From DATFDN01 sp963762525 (GTDB taxonomy: Bacteria > Pseudomonadota > Alphaproteobacteria > Acetobacterales > Acetobacteraceae), in assembly GCA_963762525.1 (NCBI GenBank), contig CAVXKT010000001.1, positions 390,870 through 454,869 of the forward strand: DNA of 64,000 bases, given 5' to 3'. This document shows, in pieces, positions 38,826 to 48,855 of the stretch. The notes beneath the pieces were generated by a model, which was given only the letters and a program-made list of their open reading frames with translations, was not told the origin of the DNA and searched no databases. Both the position numbers and the translations under genes were made by a program. Positions within the stretch are counted from its first letter, which is position 1; every line of letters begins with the position of its first letter.

Positions 38826-40064
38826 TTACGCGGCATGCAGCTTCACCGGCATGAGACGGATGCTGTTGAGCAGGTTGGAGCGCACGCGCCGTACCGGGCC
38901 GAGCAGCTCCGCCCCGGTCATTCTCGGCGCCAGCTCCTCCATCAACAGGCGCAACTGCAATTCGCCCAGGCGCGAGCCGAGGCAGAAATGGGTGCCGATC
39001 CCGAACGCCAGATGCGGCGCCTCGTCGCGGGTGATGTCGAAGCGCTCGGGGTGGCTGAAATACGCCTCATCGGAATTGGCCGAGATATACCACATCACGA
39101 CCTTGTCGCCCTTGCGGATCGGCTGCCCGCCGATCGTGCCGTAGGCAACGGCGTTGCGGCGCAAGTGCAGGACCGGCGAGACGTAGCGCAGGATTTCGTC
39201 CACGGCGCGCGCTGCGAGCGCCGGATCGGCGCGCAGGCGCCGCCACTCGCCCGGATTGTCGATGAAGGCGAGCAGGCCGCCGGAAAGCGAATTGCGGGTG
39301 GTCTCGTTGCCGGCGACGATCAGCAGGATGAAGGTCGAAAGATAACTCGCGCGATCCAGCTTCCGACCGTCGAGGCGCGATTGCGCCAGCATGCTGACCA
39401 GATCCTCGCCGGGGCGGCGCGTGCGCTCGGCCAGCAGCCCGGTCGCATAGGCGCGCAGCGCGGTGAGCGCACTGGCGAACTGCGCGGGATCCTTGCGCAG
39501 ATCGCGATCGGTCTCGCCCACCACCATGTTCGACCACTTGAAGAGTTGCGCCCGGTCCTCCTGCGGCACCCCCAGCAACTCCGCCAGCATCTGGATCGGC
39601 AGCTCGGCGGCGACCGCCTCCACCCACTCGCACGCGCCGGCCGCCAAGGCGCGATCGACCAGCAGCTTCACCCGCACGCGGATGCGCTCCTCCAGCACGC
39701 GCAGCCGGGCCGGGGTGAAGCCGGGGGTCAGCATGCGGCGAAACAGCGCGTGTTCCGGCGCGTCCATCTGGATCATGCTGCGCGTCGTCTCCGGCCCGGC
39801 GAGCAGCGGGTCGCCGGTGGTCAGCCTGATGCCGCCGTTGCGCGCATCGGAGGAGAAGGTGGCGGTATCGCGCGAAACCTGCACGACGTCATCGTAGCGC
39901 GTGACCGCCCAGAAGCCGCGTCCGTGCGCCTCCGGGTTCCAGTGCACCGGGTCTTCCCGGCGCAGCACCGCGAAGGCGGCGCGGGCACCGTCGCGGGCGT
40001 AGAGGTCGGGATCGGCGGTGTCGATACTGCGCGGGTCCATGGCGCACCCCTCGGCCGTCATCAT
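38826..40064 (-). CDS. Cytochrome P450
   Basis: A 412-residue class I bacterial P450. The haem-binding Cys is in LAFGIGTHFCLGSRLGE, the I-helix oxygen motif is IVAGNETTRN and the ExxR pair lies in DEILRYVSPVLHLRR. No membrane anchor is present. ATG 40064 overlaps the stop of the acyl-CoA ligase by one base and has AGGTGA upstream; ATG 40040 (MDPRSIDTADP) is another possibility. Coupling to an acyl-CoA ligase suggests hydroxylation of a carboxylic or acyl substrate. The partner ferredoxin is not in the window. Confidence 0.95.
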   Translation of the reverse strand: MMTAEGCAMDPRSIDTADPDLYARDGARAAFAVLRREDPVHWNPEAHGRGFWAVTRYDDVVQVSRDTATFSSDARNGGIRLTTGDPLLAGPETTRSMIQMDAPEHALFRRMLTPGFTPARLRVLEERIRVRVKLLVDRALAAGACEWVEAVAAELPIQMLAELLGVPQEDRAQLFKWSNMVVGETDRDLRKDPAQFASALTALRAYATGLLAERTRRPGEDLVSMLAQSRLDGRKLDRASYLSTFILLIVAGNETTRNSLSGGLLAFIDNPGEWRRLRADPALAARAVDEILRYVSPVLHLRRNAVAYGTIGGQPIRKGDKVVMWYISANSDEAYFSHPERFDITRDEAPHLAFGIGTHFCLGSRLGELQLRLLMEELAPRMTGAELLGPVRRVRSNLLNSIRLMPVKLHAA

Positions 40065-41638
40065 CAGTTCACCTGGCGCGCGCGTCCAGCCCAGTATGGT
40101 GCGCGCAGCTCGCGGCGGAGGATCTTGCCGCTCGGGTTGCGCGGCAGGGCGGCCATGAAATCGATGGACTTGGGAAGCTTGTAGCCGGCGATGCGGGTGC
40201 GGGCGAAGGCGATAATGTCGTCCTGCGCCGCCTGCTCGCCGGGCTTCAGAACGACGATCGCCTTCACCGCCTCACCCCATCGCTCGTCCGGCACGCCGAT
40301 CACCGCGGCATCGGTGATGGCGGGATGGTGCATCAGCGCGTTCTCGACCTCCGCCGGATAGATGTTTTCGCCGCCGGAGACGATCATATCCTTGATGCGG
40401 TCGTGGATGTAGAGAAAGCCGTCGGCGTCGAAATATCCGGCATCGCCGGTGCGCAGCCAGCCGCCTTCGAAGAACGCCGCACGGGTCGCTTCGGGGTTGT
40501 TCCAGTAGCCCTTCATCACCGCCGGGGCACGGATGACGATCTCTCCCACCCCGCCGGATGGCAAAGTGTCGCCGAGGGGGCCGACAACGCGCATCTCGAT
40601 CGTGCGATATGGCCGCCCGCAGGAGCGCAGCTTGGCATCCGGGCCTTCATGAAATGCGGGCGCGAGGGTGGTGCCGGTGGCGTTGCTCTCGGTAGCGCCA
40701 TATACCTGCCAAAACTCGACCTCGGGCAGCAGCGCCTTCGCTCGCCGCAGGGTTTCCTCGGCGATCGGCGAGGCGCCATAGATGAGCCGCCGCAGGCAGC
40801 CGAGGTCGGCGCGCGCGGCGTCCGGATGCTGCACCAGCGCGAGAATCACCGCCGGGACCAAAAGCGCGAAAGTCACGCCATGGCGGGGGATCAGATCGAT
40901 CAGCCCCGGAATGCTCACCTCCTCCATTACGATATTGGTGCAGCCATGAATCAGGGCGAGCATGCCCACGTTCGTTCCGGCTATATGAAACACCGGCATG
41001 CAGGTGAGCACGACGTCTTCCGAGCCGATGCCGTTGAGCCCCCCGCTCCGGTAATCGGCCAGGAACCCCAGGAAGTTGCGGTTGGTCAGCTCCACCCCTT
41101 TGGGCAGGCCCGTGGTTCCGGACGTGTAGAGCTGAATTGCGGTGTCGTCCGGCCGGACCGGTAGCGTCGGATCGGCATCCGATCGGGTGTCTCGCCAGTC
41201 GGCGAAGTCGGGCCAGGTCGGATCGGCCGCATCGAGGCTGATATGCCGCTCGGGCGCATGGCCGGCGGCCGCGATCGCTTTCACCATCGGCCCATAGCCG
41301 GGGCCGACGAACAGAATTCCGACGCCGGCATCGGCGAGGATCGCGGCCGCTTCGGGCGGGGCGAGGCGCCAGTTCACCGGCACCAGCACGACGTTCGCCT
41401 TCAGCGCGCCGAACAGCAGCTCGAAATAGAGATCGGAGTTCTTGCCGAGATAGCCGATGCGGCTGCCCGGAGCGGCGCCGATTGCGATCAGCCCATTGGC
41501 GATTTGGCTCGCACGCCGATCAAGCTCGGCATAGGTGGTCACGCGCTCGCGGAAGATCTGTGCGGTGGCTTCGGGCTGCGCGCGCGCCCGGGCCCGAAGC
41601 AGGTCGGCCAGGGCGCGTGTCTCGTCGAGCGGTGGCAT
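40064..41638 (-). CDS. Acyl-CoA synthetase, AMP-dependent
   Basis: A 524-residue ANL-superfamily ligase that activates a carboxylic acid as acyl-AMP and then acyl-CoA. Motif A3 is IQLYTSGTTGLPKGVELTN, A5 QVYGATESNATGTTL, A7/A8 GWLRTGDAGYFDADGFLYI with HDRIKDMIVSGGENIYPAEV, and A10 NPSGKILRREL (catalytic Lys). The acid is not predictable; many close forms act on medium-chain or aromatic acids. It is the first gene of the ligase-P450 pair; the opposite-strand catalase-like gene starts 150 bases upstream. Confidence 0.94.
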   Translation of the reverse strand: MPPLDETRALADLLRARARAQPEATAQIFRERVTTYAELDRRASQIANGLIAIGAAPGSRIGYLGKNSDLYFELLFGALKANVVLVPVNWRLAPPEAAAILADAGVGILFVGPGYGPMVKAIAAAGHAPERHISLDAADPTWPDFADWRDTRSDADPTLPVRPDDTAIQLYTSGTTGLPKGVELTNRNFLGFLADYRSGGLNGIGSEDVVLTCMPVFHIAGTNVGMLALIHGCTNIVMEEVSIPGLIDLIPRHGVTFALLVPAVILALVQHPDAARADLGCLRRLIYGASPIAEETLRRAKALLPEVEFWQVYGATESNATGTTLAPAFHEGPDAKLRSCGRPYRTIEMRVVGPLGDTLPSGGVGEIVIRAPAVMKGYWNNPEATRAAFFEGGWLRTGDAGYFDADGFLYIHDRIKDMIVSGGENIYPAEVENALMHHPAITDAAVIGVPDERWGEAVKAIVVLKPGEQAAQDDIIAFARTRIAGYKLPKSIDFMAALPRNPSGKILRRELRAPYWAGRARQVN

Positions 41639-41788
41639 CGCATCACCAAGTCTTTGCCGAACTTCACGCTAGATTTGCGGCGCCCGCGGAGTCAACGCTC
41701 GTTTCCAATCACAACGGAACGCACAAGGTTTCGCGGAACCGGCCGAACCCGATCACGTTCGCTCCGAGAACACGGATCGGAAGACGCC

Positions 41789-42896
41789 ATGACCAGTTCC
41801 TTGCCGGCCGCGCCGCTGCGCTACGATCCCTCCTTCGAGCAGTCGCCGCCGGACGAGGCGGAGACGACCTCGCAGCTTCGCGAGACGATGCGCGGCATTG
41901 CGGAAACCACCTACCGGGATTCCGGCCACGGCTTGCGCAGCGTTCACGCCAAAAGCCACGGGCTGCTCCGGGGCGAGTTGCGGGTACTGGACGGCTTACC
42001 CTCGGAACTGGCGCAAGGCGTGTTCGCCAGGCCCGCGACCTATCCGGTCGTGCTGCGCTTCTCGACCAATCCCGGCGACATTCTCGACGACAGCGTGTCG
42101 TCGCCGCGCGGGGTGGCGATCAAGATCGTCGGCGTCGAAGGCGAGCGCCTGGAGGGATCGGCGGGCGAGGCGACACAGGATTTCCTGATGGTCAACGGCC
42201 CCGCCTTCGCCGCCCCCGATCCCAAGAGTTTTCTCAAAAACCTCAAGCTCGTCGCTGCGACCACCGACCGCGCACAGACGCTGAAGAAGGCGCTTTCGAC
42301 GGTGTTGCGGGGAGTTCGAGAGAACGCTGGAAACGGTCGGAGTCCACAGCGCGACGGTGCAAAACCTGGGCGGACAGCCGGCGACGCACATCCTCGGCGA
42401 GACCTTCTACACCACCGTCCCGTTCCTGCACGGTCCCTACATGGCGAAGCTGAGCCTCGCCCCCGCTGCGCCCGCACTGACGAAGCTGACGGGCACCTCG
42501 CTGCGGCTGGTGGGAAGACCCAACGCCCTGCGCGACGCGATCACGGATTATTTCGCCCGTGAGGGCGGCGAGTGGGACCTGCGGGTGCAGCTCTGCACCA
42601 ACCGCGAGACGATGCCGATCGAGGATGCCTCGGTGCCGTGGCCCGAGGACGAGAGCCCGTATGTGGCGGTGGCGCAAGTCACCGTCCCGCCGCAGCCGGC
42701 CTGGAGCGACGCGCGCGCGGCCGCCGTCGATGACGGCATGGCGTTCAGTCCGTATCACGGATTGGCCGCTCATCGCCCGCTCGGCGGCGTCAATCGGGCG
42801 CGCAAGCCGGCCTACGACATGTCGGCCGCTCTCCGCGGCGAGCGCAACCATTGCCCGCTGCACGAGCCGGCGGAGTTGGATCGGTGGCCGGGTTAG
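41789..42896 (+). CDS. Catalase family protein (frameshifted)
   Basis: A small catalase-fold haem protein of about 368 residues. The N-terminal part has YRDSGHGLRSVHAKSHGLLR (distal His region), YPVVLRFSTNPGDILDD and SPRGVAIKIVGVEGERL, then DFLMVNGPAFAAPDPKSF. A base is misplaced near 42314-42322; the chain continues FERTLETVGVHSATVQNLGG and ends with LHEPAELDRWPG. It lacks the long C-terminal domains of true catalases and belongs to the shorter group whose activity may be peroxygenase- or allene-oxide-like. Its role is unproven. Confidence 0.82.
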
Positions 42897-42982
42897 AGGT
42901 TCGCTTAACCACATCCTAAACCATCTGCGCCAGACTGCGCCGATGCAGGCACCCATCGCCCCGCGCGCGCAAAATTCGGCGT

Positions 42983-43146
42983 TATACCGAGGGGCGGATG
43001 CTCCGATTTTTTCGTCATCGCGAGCCGCCGCTTGCGGCGGCGTGGCGATCCGGGCGTGCAGCACGGAGCGAGCGTCCTGGATTGCTTCGCCTTCGGCTCG
43101 CAATGACGGCGCCTCGGCAAACGATCAGAGCAAGGGGCGGCTGCTA
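42983..43146. repeat. Palindromic intergenic repeat, long form, copy E (inverted)
   Basis: An inverted copy of the long unit: TTATACCGAGGGGCGGATGC, then the palindrome 43013-43108 (CGTCATCGCGAG to CTCGCAATGACG), then GCGCCTCGGCAAACGATCAG up to about 43146. It fills most of the 280 bases between the catalase-like gene and the membrane protein and runs up to the start of the latter. Confidence 0.8.
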
Positions 43147-43176
43147 TTATGCGCCTTTGTCCTGGCGTTCGCCGCC

Positions 43177-44710
43177 ATGTCCGCTTGGTATGGCGCCGAC
43201 GCCAGCTGGGACTTGCGCAATTACCATCTCTACGACGCTTACGCCGCGCTCTCCGGCACGCTCTGGCGCGACATCGCGCCGGCGCAGTTGCAGAGCTTCT
43301 ACAACCCGGCCCTGGACATCCCGCCGTTCCTGCTGCGCCGGGCACTGAACGCGCACCCGGCGGTGCTGGCGGCGCTGCTCGCGCTGCCGCACGCGCTGGC
43401 GGCGTGGCTCGCGCTGCTTGTGGCACGGCGCACCGGATTGCCGATCGGCGCGGCGCTGCTCGCGATCCTGCTCGGCGCCACCGGCGCGGCGGGTTTGCCG
43501 ACGCTCGGGACCGGCATGAGCGAGATGGTGCCGGGCTGCCTGCTGCTGGGTGGATTATTGCTCGTGCTCCGGGGCGAGCGGGTGGGGCTCGCCGGGCTGC
43601 TCGCCGGGGCGGCGATCGGCCTCAAGCTCACCGCCGCGCCCTATGCCGTCGGGCTGGCGGCGGCGCTCCTCGCAACCCGCGCGCGCGCCATGCCGATGTT
43701 CCTGGCCGGGCTGATCGCGGGCGCGCTGGCAGCCGGCGGCTGGTGGTGGTGGACGCTCTGGCGCCACACCGGCAATCCGCTGCTTCCGTATTTCAACGAG
43801 GTGTTCCGATCCCCCTGGGCACCGTCCTTGCCGATGACCGACACCCGGTTTCTGCCGCACGGATTGCTGCAAGCGGTCGGCTTTCCCCTGATATGGGCGT
43901 TTCACCGCAGCCGCGCGGTGTCGGAGTTGCCGGTGCGGGACCCGCGCCTGGCGCTCGCCTGCGTCTGCTGGCTGGTCGTGCTCGGCCGCGCCGCGTGGCG
44001 GGACTCCGCCAACGGTGCGGGCGCTGCTGGTATTCTGGATCGTCGCCTTCGTCGCCTGGGAGGCGCGGTTTTCCATCCTGCGCTATGCGGCGCTGCTGGA
44101 GCTGCTGGCGGGCATCCCGCTGGCGCTCGTGCTGGCGCCGCTGGGGCGGGCGCGGAGCCCGGCGATGCTGGCGGGCGCGGTGTCGCTGGCCCTGTTCACC
44201 GTCCTGCCCGACTGGGGGCGGGCGAGCGGGAAGCTCGTCGCCGACGTCCGGCCGCCGGCGTTCGAGCCCGGCAGCCTGGTTCTCCTGCTCGATCCGGCGC
44301 CGATGGCCTATGTCGCCGCGTTCAGCTCGCCCGAGGTGCGCTTTGCCGGGGCGAATTCCAACCTGCTGCGGCCCGGCGAGGCGACGATCCCGGCGGTTCG
44401 GATCGCCGAAGCTATTGCGGCGGCACCCATCCTTTGGGGGCTGGAATCACCAGCCGATCAACCGGGCGAGGCCGACCGGGCGCTGGCCGCCTATCACCTG
44501 ACCCGCGCCGGGTGCGTTCGCGTGGCTTCGAACCTCGACGCCGACGCCATTCTGGCCTGCCGGCTTCAGCCGTCGAACCGGCCGCGCATGACCAGCCTGC
44601 CGAGCCCGCCCAGCCCGGCGTTGATGGCGATGCCGGCGAGCGCCAGCAACACCAGGGCGGCGAACATGCGCGGGATTTCCAGCCTGTACCCCGCCTCCAG
44701 GATGCGATAG
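43177..44710 (+). CDS. Polytopic membrane protein, GT-C-like (frameshifted)
   Basis: An inner membrane protein with about 9-10 predicted helices. The segment SWDLRNYHLYDAYAALSG after the first helix, with Asp in a periplasmic loop, recalls GT-C lipid-linked-sugar glycosyltransferases. FYNPALDIPPFLLRRAL and GLPTLGTGMSEMVPG follow. A shift near 44008-44030 breaks the chain; it resumes VRALLVFWIVAFVAWEARFS and ends near LDADAILACRLQP. The in-frame stop (44710) lies 145 bases inside the convergent ABC permease, so the true end may be near 44577. The start is uncertain because copy E of the repeat abuts it; the open frame extends upstream with further hydrophobic residues. Confidence 0.65.
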
Positions 44711-45315
44711 GCGAGGCCGGAGGCGAAGCCGCCCGAGCCGGCGACGAACTCCGCCACCACCGCGCCGACCAGCGCCAGGCCGCCGGAGATGCGCAAGCCC
44801 GACAGGAAGTAGGGGACCGAGGCCGGCAGGCGCAGCAGGGTCAGCGTCCGCCAGCGTCCGCCGCCGTAGAGGCGGAACAGGTCGGCAAGCTCCGGCGGCG
44901 CCGAGCCGAGCCCGGCGGCGGTGGAGGCGAACACCGGAAAGAAGGCGACGATGGTGGCGCAGGCGACCAGGGCCGCGAACGGATTGCCGATCAATACGAT
45001 GATTAGCGGCGCGATGGCGACGATCGGGGTCACTTGCAGCACCACCGCCCAGGGCTGGATGACCGCGCGCGCGAGCGGGCTCAGCGCCACCGCCAGCGCC
45101 AGCCCCAGCCCCAGGATCGCGGCGATCGCGAGGGCGACGAACGTCACCAGCAGGGTGGACAGCAGCGAGCCCAGCAGCAGCGACGGCGCCGCCGCGAAGG
45201 CGGCGACGATGGCGAGCGGACCGGGGAACAGATAGGGCGGGACATGAAACGCGCGCACGCCGCCTTCCCAGCCGGCGAGGGCGAGCAATCCGAACAGCCA
45301 CGGCAGCAGCTTCAC
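44566..45315 (-). CDS. ABC transporter permease, NitT/TauT (SsuC-like) type
   Basis: A 249-residue permease with about six helices. KLLPWLFGLLALAGWEGG starts the chain; the EAA loop is GGGRWRTLTLLRLPASVPYF and the family segment VVAEFVAGSGGFASGLAYRI is present. NitT/TauT-type permeases import nitrate, taurine, sulfonates or thiamine precursors. GTG 45315 overlaps the enzyme I stop by four bases (GTGA), so this gene is the last of the PTS operon. No ATPase or binding protein is nearby, which makes it an orphan here. Confidence 0.88.
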   Translation of the reverse strand: MKLLPWLFGLLALAGWEGGVRAFHVPPYLFPGPLAIVAAFAAAPSLLLGSLLSTLLVTFVALAIAAILGLGLALAVALSPLARAVIQPWAVVLQVTPIVAIAPLIIVLIGNPFAALVACATIVAFFPVFASTAAGLGSAPPELADLFRLYGGGRWRTLTLLRLPASVPYFLSGLRISGGLALVGAVVAEFVAGSGGFASGLAYRILEAGYRLEIPRMFAALVLLALAGIAINAGLGGLGRLVMRGRFDG

Positions 45316-47175
45316 CCCCGCCGCACCCCGGCCTCGATCAGTTCGCGGATGCGCGCCGGATCGGATTGCTCCATCACCCGCCGCGCGAAGCGGGCGCAGT
45401 CGTCGATCGTGACCGCCCGCACCGCTTGCTTGACCCGCGGAACCGCCCCGGCATTCATGCTGAAGCTGCGCAGCCCCAACCCCAGCAGCAGCGGCACCAG
45501 CCGCGCATCGGCCGCCATCTCGCCGCACACCGAGACCGCCATCCGCATCCGGAGCGCCGCCTCGGTCGCGAACTGCACCAGGCGCAACACCGCCGGGTGC
45601 AGCGGATCATAGAGGCCGGCGACCGCGCTTTCCGCGCGATCCACCGCCAGCGTGTAGGCCGTCAGGTCGTTGGTGCCGATGGCGAAGAAATCCGACTCGA
45701 GCGCCAGCGCATCGGCTGCCAGGGCGGCGCCGGGCGTCTCGATCATGGTGCCGAGCGGCGGCAGCCGCTCGGGCACGCGCTCGCCGCGCCGGCGCAGCCG
45801 CCGCGCCACCCGCTCGTAGATCTCGCGCGCTCCGCGCACCTCGGCAACCGTCGTCACCATCGGCAGCAGAACCCGCGCTTGCCCCGCCGGCTCGGCCGCC
45901 GCCGCGGCGCGCAGGATGGCGGCCATTTGCGTCTCCAGCAGCGCCGGGTGGCGCAGCAGCAGGCGAATGCCGCGTAGCCCGAGCGCCGGATTGAGCTCCG
46001 ATTCGGGCATCACCGCCTCGGTGTCGAGGGCACCGATGTCCTTCTCGCCGCCCCAGTCGAGCACCCGGATGGTGACGGCCGCCCCGCCCATCGCCTCGAT
46101 CACCGCGCGGTAGGTCTCGGCCTGGGTGTCCTCGTCGGGGACGCGGTCGCGGTTCATGAACAGGAACTCGGTGCGCAGCAGCCCGATCCCGAGCGCGCCC
46201 GATTGCTGGATCAGCGGCAATTCCAGCGGCAGCTCCATGTTGGCCTGAAGCTCCACCACCTCGCCGTCGCGAGTCTCCGCCGGCAATTGCCGCAAACGCG
46301 CAAACCGCTGCCGCTCACGCGCAAAGGCAGCGACGCCGCGGCGGCCGGCAGCCAGTGCGGCGGCGCCCGGATTCAGCATCACCCGGCCGGCCGACCCATC
46401 GACCACGGCCATGTCGCCCGGGCGAACCGCATGCGCGAGCCCGGGCACGCCCAGCACGGCCGGCACGCCGAGCGCCCGTAGCATCACCGCCGTATGCCCA
46501 TCGGCGCCGCCCTCCTCGGTGGCGACGCCCGCCAGCCGCGCCGGATCGAGCAGCGCCGCGTCGGACGGGCGCAGCGCCTCGGCGACCAGGATCGCGCCCT
46601 CCGGCAGGCCGGCGAAGCTGCGGAACGGCGCCCGGGTGAGATTGCGCAGCAGCCGGCGCGCGATCTCGCGCACCTCGTCGGCGCGCCGTTGCAGCCCCGC
46701 GCGGTCCTCGGCCGGCATTCCCGGCTCGGCCTGCGCCATGATGGCGCCGGCGATGGCTTCCGCCTCCTCGGCGACCGCGCCCTCGGCGGCGCGCAGCGTC
46801 TCGCCGATGCGCCGGCGCGCGCCGCGAATCAGCCGCGAGTCGCTCGAGCATCCGCAGATACGCCTCGATCAGCGGCGCCAGTTCGGCCTGGCTGTCCTCC
46901 GGCAACCCGGTCGCGCGGCCCTGCAATTTGCGGAGCTGGCTGCGCGATTGGCCGATCGCCGTCTCCAGGCGCGCCACCTCGGCGGCGGCGTCCTCCTTGG
47001 CGATGCCGACGACGGAGACCTGGAGCGCCGGCTCGGCGGCGGTGAAGACCGCACCGATCGCCACCCCGGGCGACACCGCGATCCCGCCAAACGCGAGTTC
47101 CGGCCGGTCCGACGGGCGAAGCGCCCGCGACGACAGACGCTTATGCTGCGGCGGCGGCGGTTCAGCCCTGCTCAT
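45312..47175 (-). CDS. ptsI: PTS enzyme I, phosphoenolpyruvate-protein phosphotransferase (frameshifted)
   Basis: Enzyme I takes the phosphate from PEP and passes it to HPr. The N-terminal domain begins MSRAEPPPPQHKRL with FGGIAVSPGVAIGAVF. Near 46830-46845 a base change in number shifts the frame (AYLRMLER|SRLIRGARRRIGE). The active-site His is in EEGGADGHTAVMLRALG, and the PEP-binding barrel has GIGLLRTEFLFMNRD, LNPALGLRGIRLLL, MIETPGAALAAD, FFAIGTNDLTAYTLAVDR and SVCGEMAAD with the catalytic Cys. It lacks the GAF domain of PtsP (EI-Ntr), so it is a PtsI-type enzyme. The start is ATG 47175, inside the HPr gene end (14-base overlap). Confidence 0.92.
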
Positions 47176-47476
47176 CGAAGCCGGATTCGACCAGCGCCAC
47201 CAGCGCATCCAGCGCCTCGCGCGCATCCCAGCCCTCGGCGCGCAACTCGATCGCGGCCCCCTGGCCGGCCCCCAGCATCATCAGCCCCATGATCGAGCGC
47301 GCGGAGACGCTCTGGCCGTCGCGCAGCACCTCGACGGCGGCGCCGAAACGCTCGGCCAAGGTCACGAATTTGGCGGCGGCGCGGGCGTGCAGGCCGCGCT
47401 TGTTGGAAATCGCCACCATGCGGCTGAGCACGAGCGGGCCGGTCGTCGGCTCCGGCGCGCGCGGCTCGTCGTTCAT
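47162..47476 (-). CDS. ptsH: Phosphocarrier protein HPr
   Basis: A 104-residue HPr with a ~17-residue N-terminal extension. The phosphoryl-acceptor His is in NKRGLHARAAAKFV, and the regulatory Ser expected to be phosphorylated by HprK is in QSVSARSIMGLMMLGAGQG. This is the one-domain carrier between enzyme I and EIIA. Its ATG overlaps the EIIA stop (ATGA), and its 3' end overlaps the enzyme I start. Confidence 0.95.
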   Translation of the reverse strand: MNDEPRAPEPTTGPLVLSRMVAISNKRGLHARAAAKFVTLAERFGAAVEVLRDGQSVSARSIMGLMMLGAGQGAAIELRAEGWDAREALDALVALVESGFDEQG

Positions 47477-47898
47477 CCGCAGCCGTTCCCGTTCACCTTG
47501 CCGCCGTGCAGCACATGCGAGGCGGCGGCGATATATTTCCGCCCCGCCGTCTCGGCGCAGTTCACCGCATCCGCGAGCGGCTGGTTCGACCGCACCTTGG
47601 CGAGCTTCACCAGCATCGGCAGGTTGACCCCGGCGATCACCTCGACGCCCTTTCGCTCCATCATCGAGATCGCGAGATTGGACGGCGTGCCGCCGAACAT
47701 GTCGGTGAGCAGCACCACGCCGTCGCCGGTGTCGCAATGCTCGATGCAGCGCTCGATCTCGGCGCGGCGGTTCTCCATGTCGTCGTCGGGACCGATGCAT
47801 ACGGTATCGACATGCCGCTGCGCGCCGACGACATGCTCGAGCGCGGCCCGCAGCTCCACGGCCAACCGACCGTGGGTGACGAGAATCATGCCGATCAT
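47473..47898 (-). CDS. PTS EIIA component, mannose/fructose (ManX) type
   Basis: A 141-residue EIIA-Man-type domain. The active His is residue 9 in MIGMILVTHGRLAVEL; also VVLLTDMFGGTPSNLAI. No EIIB, EIIC or EIID is encoded near, as in other alphaproteobacteria, where this EIIA is a terminal regulatory acceptor and not part of a sugar transporter. It lies between rapZ (54 bases upstream) and ptsH. Confidence 0.95.
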   Translation of the reverse strand: MIGMILVTHGRLAVELRAALEHVVGAQRHVDTVCIGPDDDMENRRAEIERCIEHCDTGDGVVLLTDMFGGTPSNLAISMMERKGVEVIAGVNLPMLVKLAKVRSNQPLADAVNCAETAGRKYIAAASHVLHGGKVNGNGCG

Positions 47899-47952
47899 GG
47901 ACCCCGCCGCGCCTCGCGACGGGAAACGGGAAGGCGGTTCATGGACGTTCTC

Positions 47953-48855
47953 TCAGGCCTCCTGCGCCTGATTGGTGCTTTCGCGGGCCAGCTCGCGGTG
48001 GGCGACGTAGAGCCGCCATCCGCGCTTCCCGCCCGCCCCGGCGCTCAGATGCCGGGCCAGGGTCTCGACGATATAAACCGAGCGATGCCGCCCGCCGGTA
48101 CACCCCACGCTGATCGTCAGGTATGTCTTGCCCTCTTGGACGAATCTCGGCAAGAGCAAGTCGAGCAGCCCCTTAATCATGCGCAGAAACGCCGGGAAAT
48201 CCGGGTCGCCCTCGATGTAGGCGCCCACCTCGGGGTCACGGCCGGTCTGTTCGCGCAATATGGGGACGTAGTGCGGGTTGCGCAGGAACCGCGCATCGAA
48301 GACCAGATCCGCGTCCCGCGGCAACCCGTGCGCGTAGGAGAAGGAGATCAGCGTCACCGCCAGGCCCGGCGCCTCGGTCGGATCGGCGCCGCCATAGCGG
48401 CGCTCCATCATCGCCCGCATGGTCGCCAGCGGCAGCTCGGAGGTGTCGAGCACGAGATCGGCGGCCTCGCGGAGCGGCGCCGTCAGGATTTGCTCCCGCG
48501 CGATACCGTCGCTCACCCGCTCGGTCGGCGCCAGCGGATGCCGCCGCCGGGTCTCGGAGAAGCGGCGCAGCAGCACCGCCTCCTCGGCCCGGACATAGAC
48601 CAGCTCGGGCCGCAACCGGGGGTCGTCGCGTAACCGCGCCATCGATAGCAGCACGGCGGCGGGATCGAAGCCGGTGGTGCGGGCGTCGATCCCGACCGCG
48701 AGATGGCCGCGCGCGCGGCTGACCATCTCCTCGAGCATCGCCAGCGGCGGATTGTCCACCGCCTCGAACCCGAGATCCTCCAGCGCCCGCAGCACCGACA
48801 GCTTGCCCGCCCCGGACAGACCGCTCACCAGCACGACCCGGAGCGGCGCCGTCAC
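47953..48855 (-). CDS. rapZ: RNase adapter/P-loop protein RapZ
   Basis: A 300-residue P-loop protein. RapZ binds small RNAs and nucleotides; in E. coli it guides RNase E to GlmZ. The C-terminal RNA-binding part is intact: TISVGCTGGRHRSVYIVE, with FSYAHGLPRDADLVFDARFL before it. The Walker A is unusual: VSGLSGAGKLSVLRALEDLG has Leu where relatives have Ser or Thr directly after the Lys. GTG 48855 overlaps the hprK stop by four bases. The gene links HprK to the PTS proteins in the operon. Confidence 0.94.
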   Translation of the reverse strand: MTAPLRVVLVSGLSGAGKLSVLRALEDLGFEAVDNPPLAMLEEMVSRARGHLAVGIDARTTGFDPAAVLLSMARLRDDPRLRPELVYVRAEEAVLLRRFSETRRRHPLAPTERVSDGIAREQILTAPLREAADLVLDTSELPLATMRAMMERRYGGADPTEAPGLAVTLISFSYAHGLPRDADLVFDARFLRNPHYVPILREQTGRDPEVGAYIEGDPDFPAFLRMIKGLLDLLLPRFVQEGKTYLTISVGCTGGRHRSVYIVETLARHLSAGAGGKRGWRLYVAHRELARESTNQAQEA

